A stretch of 64,000 nt of DNA from Thermoanaerobaculia bacterium (lineage in GTDB: Bacteria > Acidobacteriota > Thermoanaerobaculia > Gp7-AA8): assembly GCA_017883205.1 (NCBI GenBank), contig JADGNZ010000008.1:1-64000 (forward strand). Reading direction: 5' to 3'. The notes below the pieces were generated by a model. It had not been told where the DNA came from. It searched no databases and worked only from the letters and a program-made list of their open reading frames with translations. Positions 1-8,057 of this stretch are shown piece by piece (within the stretch, counting starts at the first letter, position 1; every line of letters begins with the position of its first letter). A program made the position numbers and the translations under genes.

Positions 1-147
1 TCGGGGGTGCAGAACTTCTCATCGGGGGTGCAGAACTTCTCATCGGGGGTGCAGAACTTCTCATCGGGGGTGCAGAACTTCTCATCGGGGGTGCAGAACA
101 TCTCATCAGGGGTGCAGGACGCAGCATCGCGGGTGCGAGACTGCCCG
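1..147. repeat. Array A1: 21-nt tandem repeat upstream of mfd
   Basis: Seven head-to-tail 21-nt units. Units 1-4 are identical (core GGGGGTGCAGAACTTC), the fifth has one change, and the last two (106-147) decay towards mfd. The array starts at the window edge and probably continues leftwards. On the minus strand each unit contains an ATG and stays open in frame, giving the heptad MRSSAPP repeatedly. There are no unique spacers, so it is not a CRISPR array. It shares unit length and the ATG-led heptad with three other arrays in the window. Confidence 0.95.
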
Positions 148-180
148 CTCGTCGTTCCACGATGTTCGTTCGCCCGCGCA

Positions 181-195
181 TAGAATCCCCGGCGC
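181..195 (+). promoter_or_regulatory. -10 box of mfd, near-leaderless start
   Basis: TAGAAT lies at 181-186 with only 9 nt before the mfd ATG and no Shine-Dalgarno. A transcript starting 6-8 nt after this box would have a leader of 1-3 nt. No convincing -35 is visible. The same layout recurs at many other gene starts in the window. Confidence 0.55.
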
Positions 196-3100
196 ATGAC
201 TGAGCGAAACGACAGGCTGCTGGCGCAAGTCCGGGCCGAGCTGGCGCGGACGAAGGCGTTTCGCGCGATCGGAAAGAGGATCGCGGAAGAGCGGCTCGAC
301 ATCACCGGCGCGGCGGTCGAGGCTCGGGCGCTGCTGCTGGCTACGCTGCAGGACTCGACCGCGCAACGGATGGCCATCGTCGTTCCGGGCGACGCAGCCA
401 TCGACGACTTCGAGGCCTCGCTGAAACTGTTTCATCGCGATCCGCAGTGCGTGTCGTCGTATCCCTCCCCTTCGCTCTCGCCGTATCAGGATCTGTCGCC
501 GTCGCTCGGCGTGGCGCGCAACGAGATTCGCGCGCTGGGCATGCTCATCGACCGGAGCGTCGACGTGCTGCTCGTGCCGGCGCGCGCGCTGTTCTCGCGG
601 CTGCCGCATGCCGAGGAGTTTGCCGCGCGCGTGGTGAGGCTGGCCGAGGGGGACGAACTGGATCTGCGGGTGCTGCTGGAGCGGCTCGTCGAGAACGGCT
701 TCGTGCGGACCGACCTCGCCGGCGAGGCAGGCGAGTTCGCCTTTCGCGGCGGCATCCTCGATCTCTTTCCACCCAACACCGCGAAGCCGGTGCGGGTGGA
801 GCTGTTCGGCGACACGGTCGATTCGCTGCGCTGGTTCGACGTCGAGACGCAGCGCTCGGAAGAGGCCAGCGGCCCGGTCACCGTTCTGCCGATGACGCAG
901 TTCCCGGTCACGCAGCCGATGCGCAGCGCCCTGGCGCGGCGGCTCTCGCTCGACTTCAACGACCCGATCTACAAGCGCGATCTCTCGGACAAGATCGAGC
1001 GCATCAACGAGAACGGGACGTTTCCCGGCATGGAGCACTACCTGCCGGTGGCCACCAACACCGTCTCGTTCTTCGACTATCTCGATCCTGCGGAATGGAT
1101 GCTCGCGCTCATCGAGCCGGACCAGATCACGACGAATGTGGCGAAGTTCGAGTCGCTGCTGTCCAACGAGTACGAGGCGGCATCGGAGAAGGGACGCGCG
1201 GTTTACCGGCCGGAGAAGTTGACGACGGCGGGGACGGATGTGCTGGCGTTGCTGGGGACGGCGCGGATTGCGTTCAGTGAGGTTCATGTGGGAGCGCCGC
1301 CTGATCGGCGGCGAGACGCCGCCGGGCCAGCCGGCGGGACGCCGGCGCTCCATAACGCAACTGAGTACGAGGAGCTGCGGCTGCGGGCGTCGCAGGTTGA
1401 TCGGTACACGAACCGGTTGCCCGAGTTCACGAACGACGTGAAACGTGGGCACGAGAAAGGGCGGCGGCAGGTTTTCTTTGCGGCCACGAAGGGTGGGCGA
1501 GAGAAGGTCGAGCGGCTGTTGAAGGAGTTTGACGTTGTCTTCGTCGATGACACCGGCGAGGGCGCGGGCGCCAAGGGCAAAGCCGAGCTGGGGAGCGAGA
1601 TTCTTCTCGCTGCCGGTGCCCTTCCTCGCGGCTTCGACTTCGAAGAGCTGAACCTCACCATTTACTCGGAGTGGGATCTCTTCGAACCGCCGACGTCGAC
1701 GCGCGTAGGCGGCAAGAAGCGAACGACCGAGGCGTTCGTCACCGATCTGCGCGACCTGAAAGTCGGCGACTACATCGTTCACGTCGATCACGGCGTGGGG
1801 CGCTTCCAGGGCCTGCAGCGCATTCCGTTCGGGCCGACCGAGCGCGAGGTGATGGAGATCGAGTACTCCGGCGGCGGCAAGCTGCTGATGCCGATGGAGA
1901 ACCTGAATCTCATCCAGCGCTTCTCCGGCGGCGCCGACACGCAGCCGAAGCTCGACCGCCTCGGCGGCACAGCCTGGGCGCGCACGAAGGCGTCGGTCAA
2001 GAAAGCGATGCGCGACATGGCCGACGAGCTGCTCAAGCTCTACGCCACGCGGCAGATGGTGCAGGGTCATGCCTTCTCGAAGGACTCGCCGTGGCAGTTC
2101 GAGTTCGAGGATGCGTTCGAGTTCGATGAGACCGAGGATCAGGAATCGGCGATCGATGACGTGAAGTCGGACATGGAGTCGCGCAAACCGATGGACCGCC
2201 TCCTCTGTGGCGACGTCGGGTACGGCAAGACCGAAGTGGCGATGCGCGCGGCGTTCAAATCGGTGATGGACGGCAAGCAGGTGGCCGTCCTCGCGCCGAC
2301 CACCGTCCTCACCTACCAGCACTACCGCACATTCCTGCGGCGCTTCGCTTCGTTTCCCGTCACGATCGAGCTGCTCACGCGCTACTACACGGCCAAAGAG
2401 CAAAAGGAGATCCTCAAGAAACTGGAGACCGGCGAGATCGACATCATCATCGGCACGCACCGCGTCCTGTCGAAGGACATCAACTTCAAGGACATCGGCC
2501 TTTTGGTCATCGACGAAGAGCAGCGCTTCGGTGTCGGACAGAAAGAGAAGCTCAAGCAGATCAAGAAAGCGGTCGACGTGCTCTCGATGTCTGCCACGCC
2601 CATTCCGCGCACGCTGCACATGTCGATGGTCGGCATCCGCGACATCTCGGTCATCGAGACGCCACCGAAGGACCGGCTGGCCATCCAGACCGCGGTGGTG
2701 CCGTTCAGCGACGACTTCATCCGTGAAGCGATCGAGTTCGAGGTCGGACGCGGCGGGCAGGTCTTCTTCGTCCACAACCGCGTCGAGTCGATCTACGCGA
2801 TGAAGGAGTATCTGGAGAAGCTCGTTCCCGGTCTGCGCGTCGTCGTCGGGCACGGGCAGATGGAAGAGCGCGAGCTGGAGCGGGCCATGCTCGCCTTCAT
2901 TCAACGCGAGTATGACGTCCTGCTGGCAACGACGATCATCGAGAACGGCATCGACATCCCCGCCTGCAACACGATCCTCATCAATCACGCCGAGCGCTTC
3001 GGCCTGTCGCAGCTCTATCAGCTTCGGGGGCGCGTCGGACGCAGCGACCGGCTGGCGTTCTGCTACCTGCTCGTGCCGAGCGACAAAGTTCTCACGTCCG

Positions 3101-3744
3101 ACGCTCGCAAGCGTCTTGCCGCGATCCAGGAGTTCTCCGACCTCGGCGCCGGCTTCCGCATCGCTGCGAAAGACCTCGAGATCCGCGGCGCCGGCAACAT
3201 TCTCGGCGGCGAGCAGTCCGGCCAGATCGCCGCCGTCGGCTTCGAGATGTACACGAAGCTGCTCGAAGAGACGATCCGCGAGATGAAGGGCGAGCGCATC
3301 GAGGAGGAGGTCGAAACCTCCATGAACCTCGGCGTCGACATCTACATCCCCAAGAACTACATCAGCGAAGAAAACCTGCGCATGACGTTCTACAAGAAGA
3401 TCGCCTCGGCATCGACCGATGACCGCCTCGAACAGATCCGCAACGAGATGCGCGACCGCTTCGGCGCGCTACCGGCGAACGTCGAGAACCTCCTTCACTT
3501 CGTGCAGGTCAAGCGCTTCGCGCAACAGATGGGCGTGATCTCGATCGTCCGGGAAGGCGCGCGTGCCGTCGTGAAGCTGACGGCACAGGCAAAGGTCGAT
3601 CCGAACAAACTACTCATGCTCATCCAGCAGAACCCGCAGGTGAAGTTCACCCCGAACGGAGTGCTGATCTTCCCGCTCAAGGTGCAAGGCCCCGAGGTGA
3701 TCGACGAGATCGAGGCGACGCTGGGCTTACTTGCGGCGCGCTAG
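196..3744 (+). CDS. mfd: Transcription-repair coupling factor Mfd
   Basis: Cytoplasmic ATP-dependent translocase that removes RNA polymerase stalled at DNA lesions and recruits UvrA. In the 1182 residues I see a UvrB-like N-terminal region, a CarD-type polymerase-interaction domain (KVGDYIVHVDHGVG, about residue 522), Walker A GDVGYGKTE (about 672), a DEEQ box (about 773), the helicase C lobe and a C-terminal TRCF region. The length is near the family norm of about 1150. About 21 extra residues at 366-386 (including AGGTPAL) come from an in-frame palindromic repeat between the UvrB-like part and the polymerase-binding domain. ATG 196 is chosen because of the -10 box 9 nt upstream. The long open frame on the opposite strand is a GC-rich shadow. 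Confidence 0.98.
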   Translation: MTERNDRLLAQVRAELARTKAFRAIGKRIAEERLDITGAAVEARALLLATLQDSTAQRMAIVVPGDAAIDDFEASLKLFHRDPQCVSSYPSPSLSPYQDLSPSLGVARNEIRALGMLIDRSVDVLLVPARALFSRLPHAEEFAARVVRLAEGDELDLRVLLERLVENGFVRTDLAGEAGEFAFRGGILDLFPPNTAKPVRVELFGDTVDSLRWFDVETQRSEEASGPVTVLPMTQFPVTQPMRSALARRLSLDFNDPIYKRDLSDKIERINENGTFPGMEHYLPVATNTVSFFDYLDPAEWMLALIEPDQITTNVAKFESLLSNEYEAASEKGRAVYRPEKLTTAGTDVLALLGTARIAFSEVHVGAPPDRRRDAAGPAGGTPALHNATEYEELRLRASQVDRYTNRLPEFTNDVKRGHEKGRRQVFFAATKGGREKVERLLKEFDVVFVDDTGEGAGAKGKAELGSEILLAAGALPRGFDFEELNLTIYSEWDLFEPPTSTRVGGKKRTTEAFVTDLRDLKVGDYIVHVDHGVGRFQGLQRIPFGPTEREVMEIEYSGGGKLLMPMENLNLIQRFSGGADTQPKLDRLGGTAWARTKASVKKAMRDMADELLKLYATRQMVQGHAFSKDSPWQFEFEDAFEFDETEDQESAIDDVKSDMESRKPMDRLLCGDVGYGKTEVAMRAAFKSVMDGKQVAVLAPTTVLTYQHYRTFLRRFASFPVTIELLTRYYTAKEQKEILKKLETGEIDIIIGTHRVLSKDINFKDIGLLVIDEEQRFGVGQKEKLKQIKKAVDVLSMSATPIPRTLHMSMVGIRDISVIETPPKDRLAIQTAVVPFSDDFIREAIEFEVGRGGQVFFVHNRVESIYAMKEYLEKLVPGLRVVVGHGQMEERELERAMLAFIQREYDVLLATTIIENGIDIPACNTILINHAERFGLSQLYQLRGRVGRSDRLAFCYLLVPSDKVLTSDARKRLAAIQEFSDLGAGFRIAAKDLEIRGAGNILGGEQSGQIAAVGFEMYTKLLEETIREMKGERIEEEVETSMNLGVDIYIPKNYISEENLRMTFYKKIASASTDDRLEQIRNEMRDRFGALPANVENLLHFVQVKRFAQQMGVISIVREGARAVVKLTAQAKVDPNKLLMLIQQNPQVKFTPNGVLIFPLKVQGPEVIDEIEATLGLLAAR
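1290..1352. repeat. REP-like palindromic element inside mfd
   Basis: The element is bounded by the inverted pair GGAGCGCC (1291-1298) and GGCGCTCC (1344-1351). Inside are two perfect hairpins: 1307-1323 (7-bp stem, loop AGA) and 1330-1346 (7-bp stem, loop GGA). It is in frame with mfd and encodes GAPPDRRRDAAGPAGGTPAL. Related hairpins with AGA or GGA loops occur at 27441-27515 and 32681-32728. Confidence 0.85.
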
Positions 3745-3751
3745 CGCGCGC

Positions 3752-3870
3752 CGCGTTGTCGGTTGTCGGTTGTCACTGGTTACCAACTCGTCCCGAACCA
3801 AACGACAACTGACAACGCGCGAAGCGCAATCAACCGACAATGCACGAAGTGCAACAAACCAACGCGCGAA
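3752..3870. repeat. Iterated 7-nt inverted element after mfd
   Basis: The word GTTGTCG is repeated with a 7-nt period (3754-3775) and its complement follows. Arms 3752-3768 and 3803-3819 pair over 17 nt with one mismatch. The rest (to about 3870) is degenerate GACAAC, GCGCGAAGC and CAACAAACC motifs. It fills the gap between mfd and the convergent secreted-protein gene and could act as a bidirectional terminator, but there is no U-tract. Confidence 0.75.
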
Positions 3871-3878
3871 GCACAGAA

Positions 3879-4844
3879 TCAATATCCGATCAACGTCAGT
3901 TCATCCGGCGAAAAGTCGGCGGAGGCGATCGATACCCAGCCGTCGCCTGTGACATTGTCGGTACTGCTCGCGTAACCGATCCAGCTCACGGTGTTGGAGC
4001 CGGCGTCGGTCACCTGATAGAGGACCTGCAGCGCGCCGTAATCGCCCGCGGGAATGGCCTGCTGAATCATCCCGTACGCGGGGACCGTGATGGTGATGTT
4101 GGTCTGCAGCTTCTCGCCGATGAAGCTGACCTTGTATGCGTGCGGCGATGGATCGACGTTCACGATGCCGAAGTTCGTCCGGAAATCCGTGTCCTGCCGC
4201 AGTCCCAGCGCGATTCCCTCGTCGATGTATTGCACGGACAACGTATCAGGATCGATGGCATCGAACGGCTGCGAGACCGTGCCGGCCGATCCGGGTTGTT
4301 TCGTGTAAATGCGTGAGAAACCGTCGATTGCCGCGTTGGCGTCGAGTGTCGTGCCGGTATAGGGAATGAATACCAGGCTGCCGAGGCCCGATGATCCGAG
4401 CGAGCTGGCCACGAAGTCCTGGATGGTGACGAATTGTTGCGAAGGAAGGGTGACGCTCTTGTAATTCGCAAAGTTCAGCGTGTTGGTCGTGCCCTGTGAC
4501 CAGAAGCCGACCACGACCTGCTGCGGCGTGTCGCGATAGTTCACGAGCGTGACGTCGGACTTGAAGAAGAGGCCTCCTCCTCCGGCCACACTGCCCGCGG
4601 CCGGAATGATGAAGGCCCGGGCGGAGATGGAGTCGGTGATCGCTGATGCGCGCACACCTTTTGCGTGTGTGACCTTGCGAGCGTGGAGTTGCGCGAGGAG
4701 TTGAGCGGGCAACTCCGGCTCGACGGACGAGAATACGAGGGTGGCAGGATCGGCGGCGGAGAGGCGCGCCAGGTGCGCAGGCTGGCGCGCGGCCAGCGTC
4801 ATCGCGAATGCGCTCAGTGCAAGAAACATGGTCGTCGTTTTCAT
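3879..4844 (-). CDS. Secreted hypothetical protein
   Basis: 321 aa. ATG 4844 is preferred because GGAGGAA lies about 10 nt upstream and the protein then starts with a signal peptide (MKTTTMFLALSAFAMTLAA). The mature part is beta-rich and Gly/Thr/Val-rich, with a phrase (GGGGLFFKSDVTLVNYRD) typical of extracellular beta-sandwich proteins in which a trait is written as 'FFKTD-xx-LVN'. There are no catalytic motifs and no membrane anchor at the C-terminus. It is convergent with mfd and divergent from the following foldase lipoprotein. I do not recognise a characterised family. The open frame continues upstream to 5054, but that part runs across the neighbour's start and is not coding. Confidence 0.8.
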   Translation of the reverse strand: MKTTTMFLALSAFAMTLAARQPAHLARLSAADPATLVFSSVEPELPAQLLAQLHARKVTHAKGVRASAITDSISARAFIIPAAGSVAGGGGLFFKSDVTLVNYRDTPQQVVVGFWSQGTTNTLNFANYKSVTLPSQQFVTIQDFVASSLGSSGLGSLVFIPYTGTTLDANAAIDGFSRIYTKQPGSAGTVSQPFDAIDPDTLSVQYIDEGIALGLRQDTDFRTNFGIVNVDPSPHAYKVSFIGEKLQTNITITVPAYGMIQQAIPAGDYGALQVLYQVTDAGSNTVSWIGYASSTDNVTGDGWVSIASADFSPDELTLIGY

Positions 4845-4912
4845 TGGTCGGGTTCCTCCAGAAACGGTCCATTCTGATTCCGCATGCGGTCGCAGCGCAA
4901 TCGCGAATCGGC

Positions 4913-4929
4913 TACACTTTGGGTGCCTC
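4913..4929 (+). promoter_or_regulatory. -10 box of the PpiC lipoprotein gene
   Basis: TACACT at 4913-4918 lies 11 nt before GTG 4930 and there is no Shine-Dalgarno. The box helps choose the GTG start, which places a lipobox correctly. Confidence 0.45.
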
Positions 4930-5820
4930 GTGGATCGCCGCGCTCTTCTCCTCATTGCCGTTGTCCTGATTGCCGCCTGCCACCGCAAACCGTCGGTGCC
5001 GCCGGACGTGGTCGCGCGCGTGGGCGAGCGGATGGTCACGCTGAGCGATTTCAAGCGCTATCTCGACCGGAACACCGGCACTGAGCTGGCGCAGATGGGC
5101 CCCGAGGTCGCGACCGCGATGGTCGATCAGTACCTGGAAGAGGTGATTCTCTCCGAGTATGCGGCGGCGCACGGCGTGGAGATTCCGGCGGAAAAGATCG
5201 CCTCCGCCGTCCGCACCGACGCTGGGGTCACAGTCATCGAAAAACGCGACGAAATGAGGCGCCAGCGGCTCATCGGCGACACGTCGGAGAACGTCCCGCC
5301 GCCGTCAGATGCAGATATCCGCGCCTACTACGAGCAGCATCCGGCCGAGTTCAAGAGCGGCGAGGAAGTGCACGTCAAACAGATCCTCGTGCATGACGAG
5401 AACGTCGCCACCGAGATCGATCAGAAGCTGCACGCCGGTGGCTCGTTCGAGGCGCTCTCCAGCCAATACTCCCTGGCTCCGAATGCCAAGAAAGGCGGCG
5501 AGATCGGCTACGTCAGCCGCGGCGAGCTGCCGAAAATGTTCGAGGATGAGATCTTCGCGCTCAAACCGGGCAGCGTCAGCGGCGTCATCCGGACGGATTC
5601 CAGCTTTCACATTTTCAAGGTGGCAGACCGCCGTCCGCCCGGTGTCATCGACCTCGGCACCGCCTCGCCCGTCATCCGCGAACGGCTGAAGGACGATGCC
5701 GTCCGCGATCGCATGGCTCAGCTCGTCGGCCGCGCCCGCTCCGAGCTTTCGATCGCCGTCCTGACCAAGCGCCTCCCTTTCAAGTACACCGGCGGCTTCC
5801 CGAAGTCGGAGAACGAATAA
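4930..5820 (+). CDS. PpiC-type (parvulin) peptidyl-prolyl isomerase lipoprotein
   Basis: 296 aa from GTG 4930. The N-terminus VDRRALLLIAVVLIAAC is a lipoprotein signal with Cys 17 in the lipobox LIAAC, so the protein should be anchored in an envelope membrane and act on periplasmic clients. A SurA-like N-terminal helical region (about 25-110) is followed by a parvulin domain (about 140-235) with EVHVKQILVH, the GGEIGYVSRGELP segment and a conserved FHIFKV strand. PpiC domains catalyse cis-trans isomerisation of prolyl bonds during outer-membrane or secreted protein folding. The next gene is a second foldase of the same class, 70 bp downstream on the same strand. Confidence 0.9.
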   Translation: MDRRALLLIAVVLIAACHRKPSVPPDVVARVGERMVTLSDFKRYLDRNTGTELAQMGPEVATAMVDQYLEEVILSEYAAAHGVEIPAEKIASAVRTDAGVTVIEKRDEMRRQRLIGDTSENVPPPSDADIRAYYEQHPAEFKSGEEVHVKQILVHDENVATEIDQKLHAGGSFEALSSQYSLAPNAKKGGEIGYVSRGELPKMFEDEIFALKPGSVSGVIRTDSSFHIFKVADRRPPGVIDLGTASPVIRERLKDDAVRDRMAQLVGRARSELSIAVLTKRLPFKYTGGFPKSENE

Positions 5821-5890
5821 ACCGGCTCCGTACCGCCGTTGTCCGTCCGTACAGCAACCCAACCACTCCATCTACGTCAAAGAGATACGC

Positions 5891-6865
5891 ATGAAAAAAA
5901 CGATTCTCGCACTCGCCATCACCCTCTCGGCGGCCACGCTTTCCGCGGCCCAGTTACTCGAAGCCATCGTCATCCGCGTCGGCGACCGCGTCATCACACG
6001 GACCCAGTACGCGCGCAGGCTGCATGACGCCTCCGCGGAGATCGAGCAGACAGGAACGTCTCCGGCAGAGATCGCCTCGAAGAAAGAAGAGATGCGGAAG
6101 AATCTCTCGAACGATCTGATCGCCGAGCTGCTGATCAAAGACCGCGCCGACCGGCTCGCCATCACGGTTACCCCCGATGAGATCAAAGAAGCACTTGTCC
6201 GCCTGAAAGAGCAGTACGGCATGAAGACCGATCAGGAGTTCGAAGCATCGCTCCGCAAGTCGGGAATGTCCCGGGCGGACATGGAAGCACGGCTTCACGA
6301 CACGATCCTCACAAACAAGGTCTTCGGCCGCGAGCTGCGGTCGCGCGAAGATCTGACCGACAAGGAATTGCGCGACCGTTATGACCGCGAGAAGGAGCGC
6401 TACCGCCTCCCGGAGCGCGCCCGTCTGCGCGAGATCATCGTGATCAAACCGGAGGATCCGACCAAAGTCGAAGCCGCCCGCGAGCGTGCAACCGCCCTTG
6501 CGGCGCAGAGCCGCACCGGCGACTTCGCGAAGCTGGCCACGACCTCCTCCGATTCCGGCACCAAAGAAAAGGGCGGCGACCTCGGCGAAGTCACCCGCGG
6601 CGAGCTCCTCCCCGATCTCGATAAAGCCGTGTTCAATGCCCAATCGGGCGCGGTCCTGGGCCCGATCGAGACGAAGTCCGGCTGGCACATCCTGAAGGTC
6701 GAAGCGCGCCTGCCCTCCGAAGTTCCGGCGTTCGAGTCGGTCAAAGACCGTCTTCGGAAGGATGCCAGCGAAGACGCCTGGCAGCGCGATTACAAGGCTT
6801 ACATCGAACGGCTGCGCAAAGACGCTTTCATCCAGATCAACGATCAGTACATCCCGTCGACCTAG
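5891..6865 (+). CDS. SurA-like periplasmic chaperone / peptidyl-prolyl isomerase
   Basis: 324 aa with a cleavable signal peptide (MKKTILALAITLSAATLSAA). A SurA_N-type chaperone segment (about 22-170) contains VIRVGDRVITRTQYARRL. A parvulin domain follows (about 175-285) with RARLREIIV, GGDLGEVTRGELLP and the terminal strand GWHILKVE. A helical tail rich in Lys/Arg closes the protein. It has the usual SurA order but one parvulin domain rather than two. It probably escorts outer-membrane proteins together with the lipoprotein isomerase upstream. It ends 24 nt before a clear intrinsic terminator. Confidence 0.9.
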   Translation: MKKTILALAITLSAATLSAAQLLEAIVIRVGDRVITRTQYARRLHDASAEIEQTGTSPAEIASKKEEMRKNLSNDLIAELLIKDRADRLAITVTPDEIKEALVRLKEQYGMKTDQEFEASLRKSGMSRADMEARLHDTILTNKVFGRELRSREDLTDKELRDRYDREKERYRLPERARLREIIVIKPEDPTKVEAARERATALAAQSRTGDFAKLATTSSDSGTKEKGGDLGEVTRGELLPDLDKAVFNAQSGAVLGPIETKSGWHILKVEARLPSEVPAFESVKDRLRKDASEDAWQRDYKAYIERLRKDAFIQINDQYIPST

Positions 6866-6889
6866 CTCGCAACGCATCGAGAATCATCG

Positions 6890-6918
6890 AAGGGCGGACT
6901 TCTCCAGTCCGCCCTTTT
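6890..6918 (+). terminator. Intrinsic terminator after the foldase pair
   Basis: Perfect 11-bp stem AAGGGCGGACT / AGTCCGCCCTT (6890-6900 / 6906-6916) with loop TCTCC, followed by a short T run. It is the clearest rho-independent terminator in the window. Confidence 0.9.
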
Positions 6919-7039
6919 CCTGCGATCTACACCTGGTGGCTTTTCCGGGCGTTTTAGCTCCCTCGGACAGCCGTCATCCCCCGCCCCAGTAGAGTTTGAC
7001 GCGTATTGTTGTCTTGCGGCCTAAGCTTTGCGGGCACCA

Positions 7040-7711
7040 ATGCACGAGCTGATTGCCGATCTACCTCTCGATGAACGCCCGCGCGAGCGGATGCTGATGC
7101 ACGGCGCGGAGACCCTTTCCGATGCCGAACTGCTGGCCGTGATCCTGGGATCCGGCATGCGCGGAAAGAACGCCATCCAACTGGCGCGCGAGCTTCTCGA
7201 CGATGGCTTTGCGTCACTCGCTCGCTGCGATGCGGAGCAACTGGTGAAGCGGAACGGCGTCGGTGAGGCGAAAGCGACGCGCGTAGTCGCGGCGTTCGAG
7301 ATCGCACGACGCCTCGCGGATTTCAGAACCGATGATCCGAAAGACTTCGACGCTGATCTCTTCGGCCGCAACCTCATCATCCGCTGCGCGCGGCTGCGTC
7401 AGGAGCGGCTCGGCGCGCTTCTTCTCGACTCGCGCCACCGCATCCTCCGCGACCGCACGCTCTACGTTGGCACCGTCGACCGCGCCTTCGTCTCCGCGCG
7501 CGACGTCATCCGCCTCACGCTCGAAGCCAATGCCGTCGGCGTCGTTCTGTACCACAACCACCCATCCGGCGACCCGACACCCTCCGGCGAAGACAACCAC
7601 TACACCCGGAAAACGGGCGAAACCCTCCGCTCGATTGACATCGAGCTCGTCGACCACATTATCGCCGGAGCGCACAGCTTCGTTTCGATGGGGCGGAAGG
7701 GGTTGATTTGA
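7040..7711 (+). CDS. radC: RadC-family JAB-domain protein
   Basis: 223 aa. The N-terminal helix-hairpin-helix part (ERMLMHGAETLSDAELLAVIL) precedes a JAB/MPN metalloprotease-like domain with the zinc-site signature HNHPSGDPTPSGED at about residues 173-186. The family is conserved but its biochemical role is not settled; the E. coli link to DNA repair was later withdrawn. ATG 7040 is used; an upstream TTG at 7028 is in frame but would overlap the TAAGCT -10-like box (7022-7027). It is a single gene between a terminator and an antitoxin-like gene on the other strand. Confidence 0.92.
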   Translation: MHELIADLPLDERPRERMLMHGAETLSDAELLAVILGSGMRGKNAIQLARELLDDGFASLARCDAEQLVKRNGVGEAKATRVVAAFEIARRLADFRTDDPKDFDADLFGRNLIIRCARLRQERLGALLLDSRHRILRDRTLYVGTVDRAFVSARDVIRLTLEANAVGVVLYHNHPSGDPTPSGEDNHYTRKTGETLRSIDIELVDHIIAGAHSFVSMGRKGLI

Positions 7712-7765
7712 GGAGGGCCGAATGGCTCAGGCCTGCCGGATAAGGCGACCTCGAAGCACGATGAC

Positions 7766-7966
7766 TCAAAGCTCAGTAGTATCACCGCGCTCAAATTCGG
7801 CCAGAGCCTCGGCTGCGAACCGATCGAGACGCCCCTCGGCCACATCACGTTCAAGCTCTCGATCCCACGCCTGCCAGTCGCGCTCGACGAACCAGGACCG
7901 GAACGCGGCCCACTCCTCCGGGCTCAACTCCTCAACTTCGCGCTCAATCTGCTCCACCTTGGTCAT
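7766..7966 (-). CDS. Small antitoxin-like protein without a visible toxin
   Basis: 66 aa, acidic and helical. The pattern VEELSPEEWAAFRSWFVERD, then DWQAW and a C-terminal EALAEFERGD, matches small proteins that usually sit directly upstream of RelE/ParE-type toxins. Here the next 54 bp downstream run into the end of radC on the other strand and no toxin frame is present, so this is an orphan or the remains of a pair. ATG 7966 is chosen with TATCAT at 7977-7982, 10 nt upstream (near-leaderless). A 10-bp inverted repeat (7984-7993 / 8024-8033, CGGCTTCTCG) overlaps the promoter region and could be an autoregulatory operator; that is inference. Confidence 0.7.
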   Translation of the reverse strand: MTKVEQIEREVEELSPEEWAAFRSWFVERDWQAWDRELERDVAEGRLDRFAAEALAEFERGDTTEL

Positions 7967-8057
7967 AACGATTTGAATGATAGCGGCTTCTCGGCTCTTC
8001 CGCCGCCCAACTATCCTTCTTAACGAGAAGCCGAGGGCAGCCAAAGTCCTCGTTCGC

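Noticed and set aside
1-147. Possible CRISPR array
   Set aside because: Units of 21 nt follow each other directly with no spacers and there are no cas genes. The same holds for the other three arrays.
106-2988. 960-codon open frame on the minus strand opposite mfd
   Set aside because: It mirrors the codons of mfd in a GC-rich genome, has no recognisable domain and starts nowhere sensible. mfd is certain.
3879-5054. Longer form of the secreted protein
   Set aside because: A signal peptide and Shine-Dalgarno define ATG 4844; the extension is Arg-rich and overlaps the divergent gene's start.
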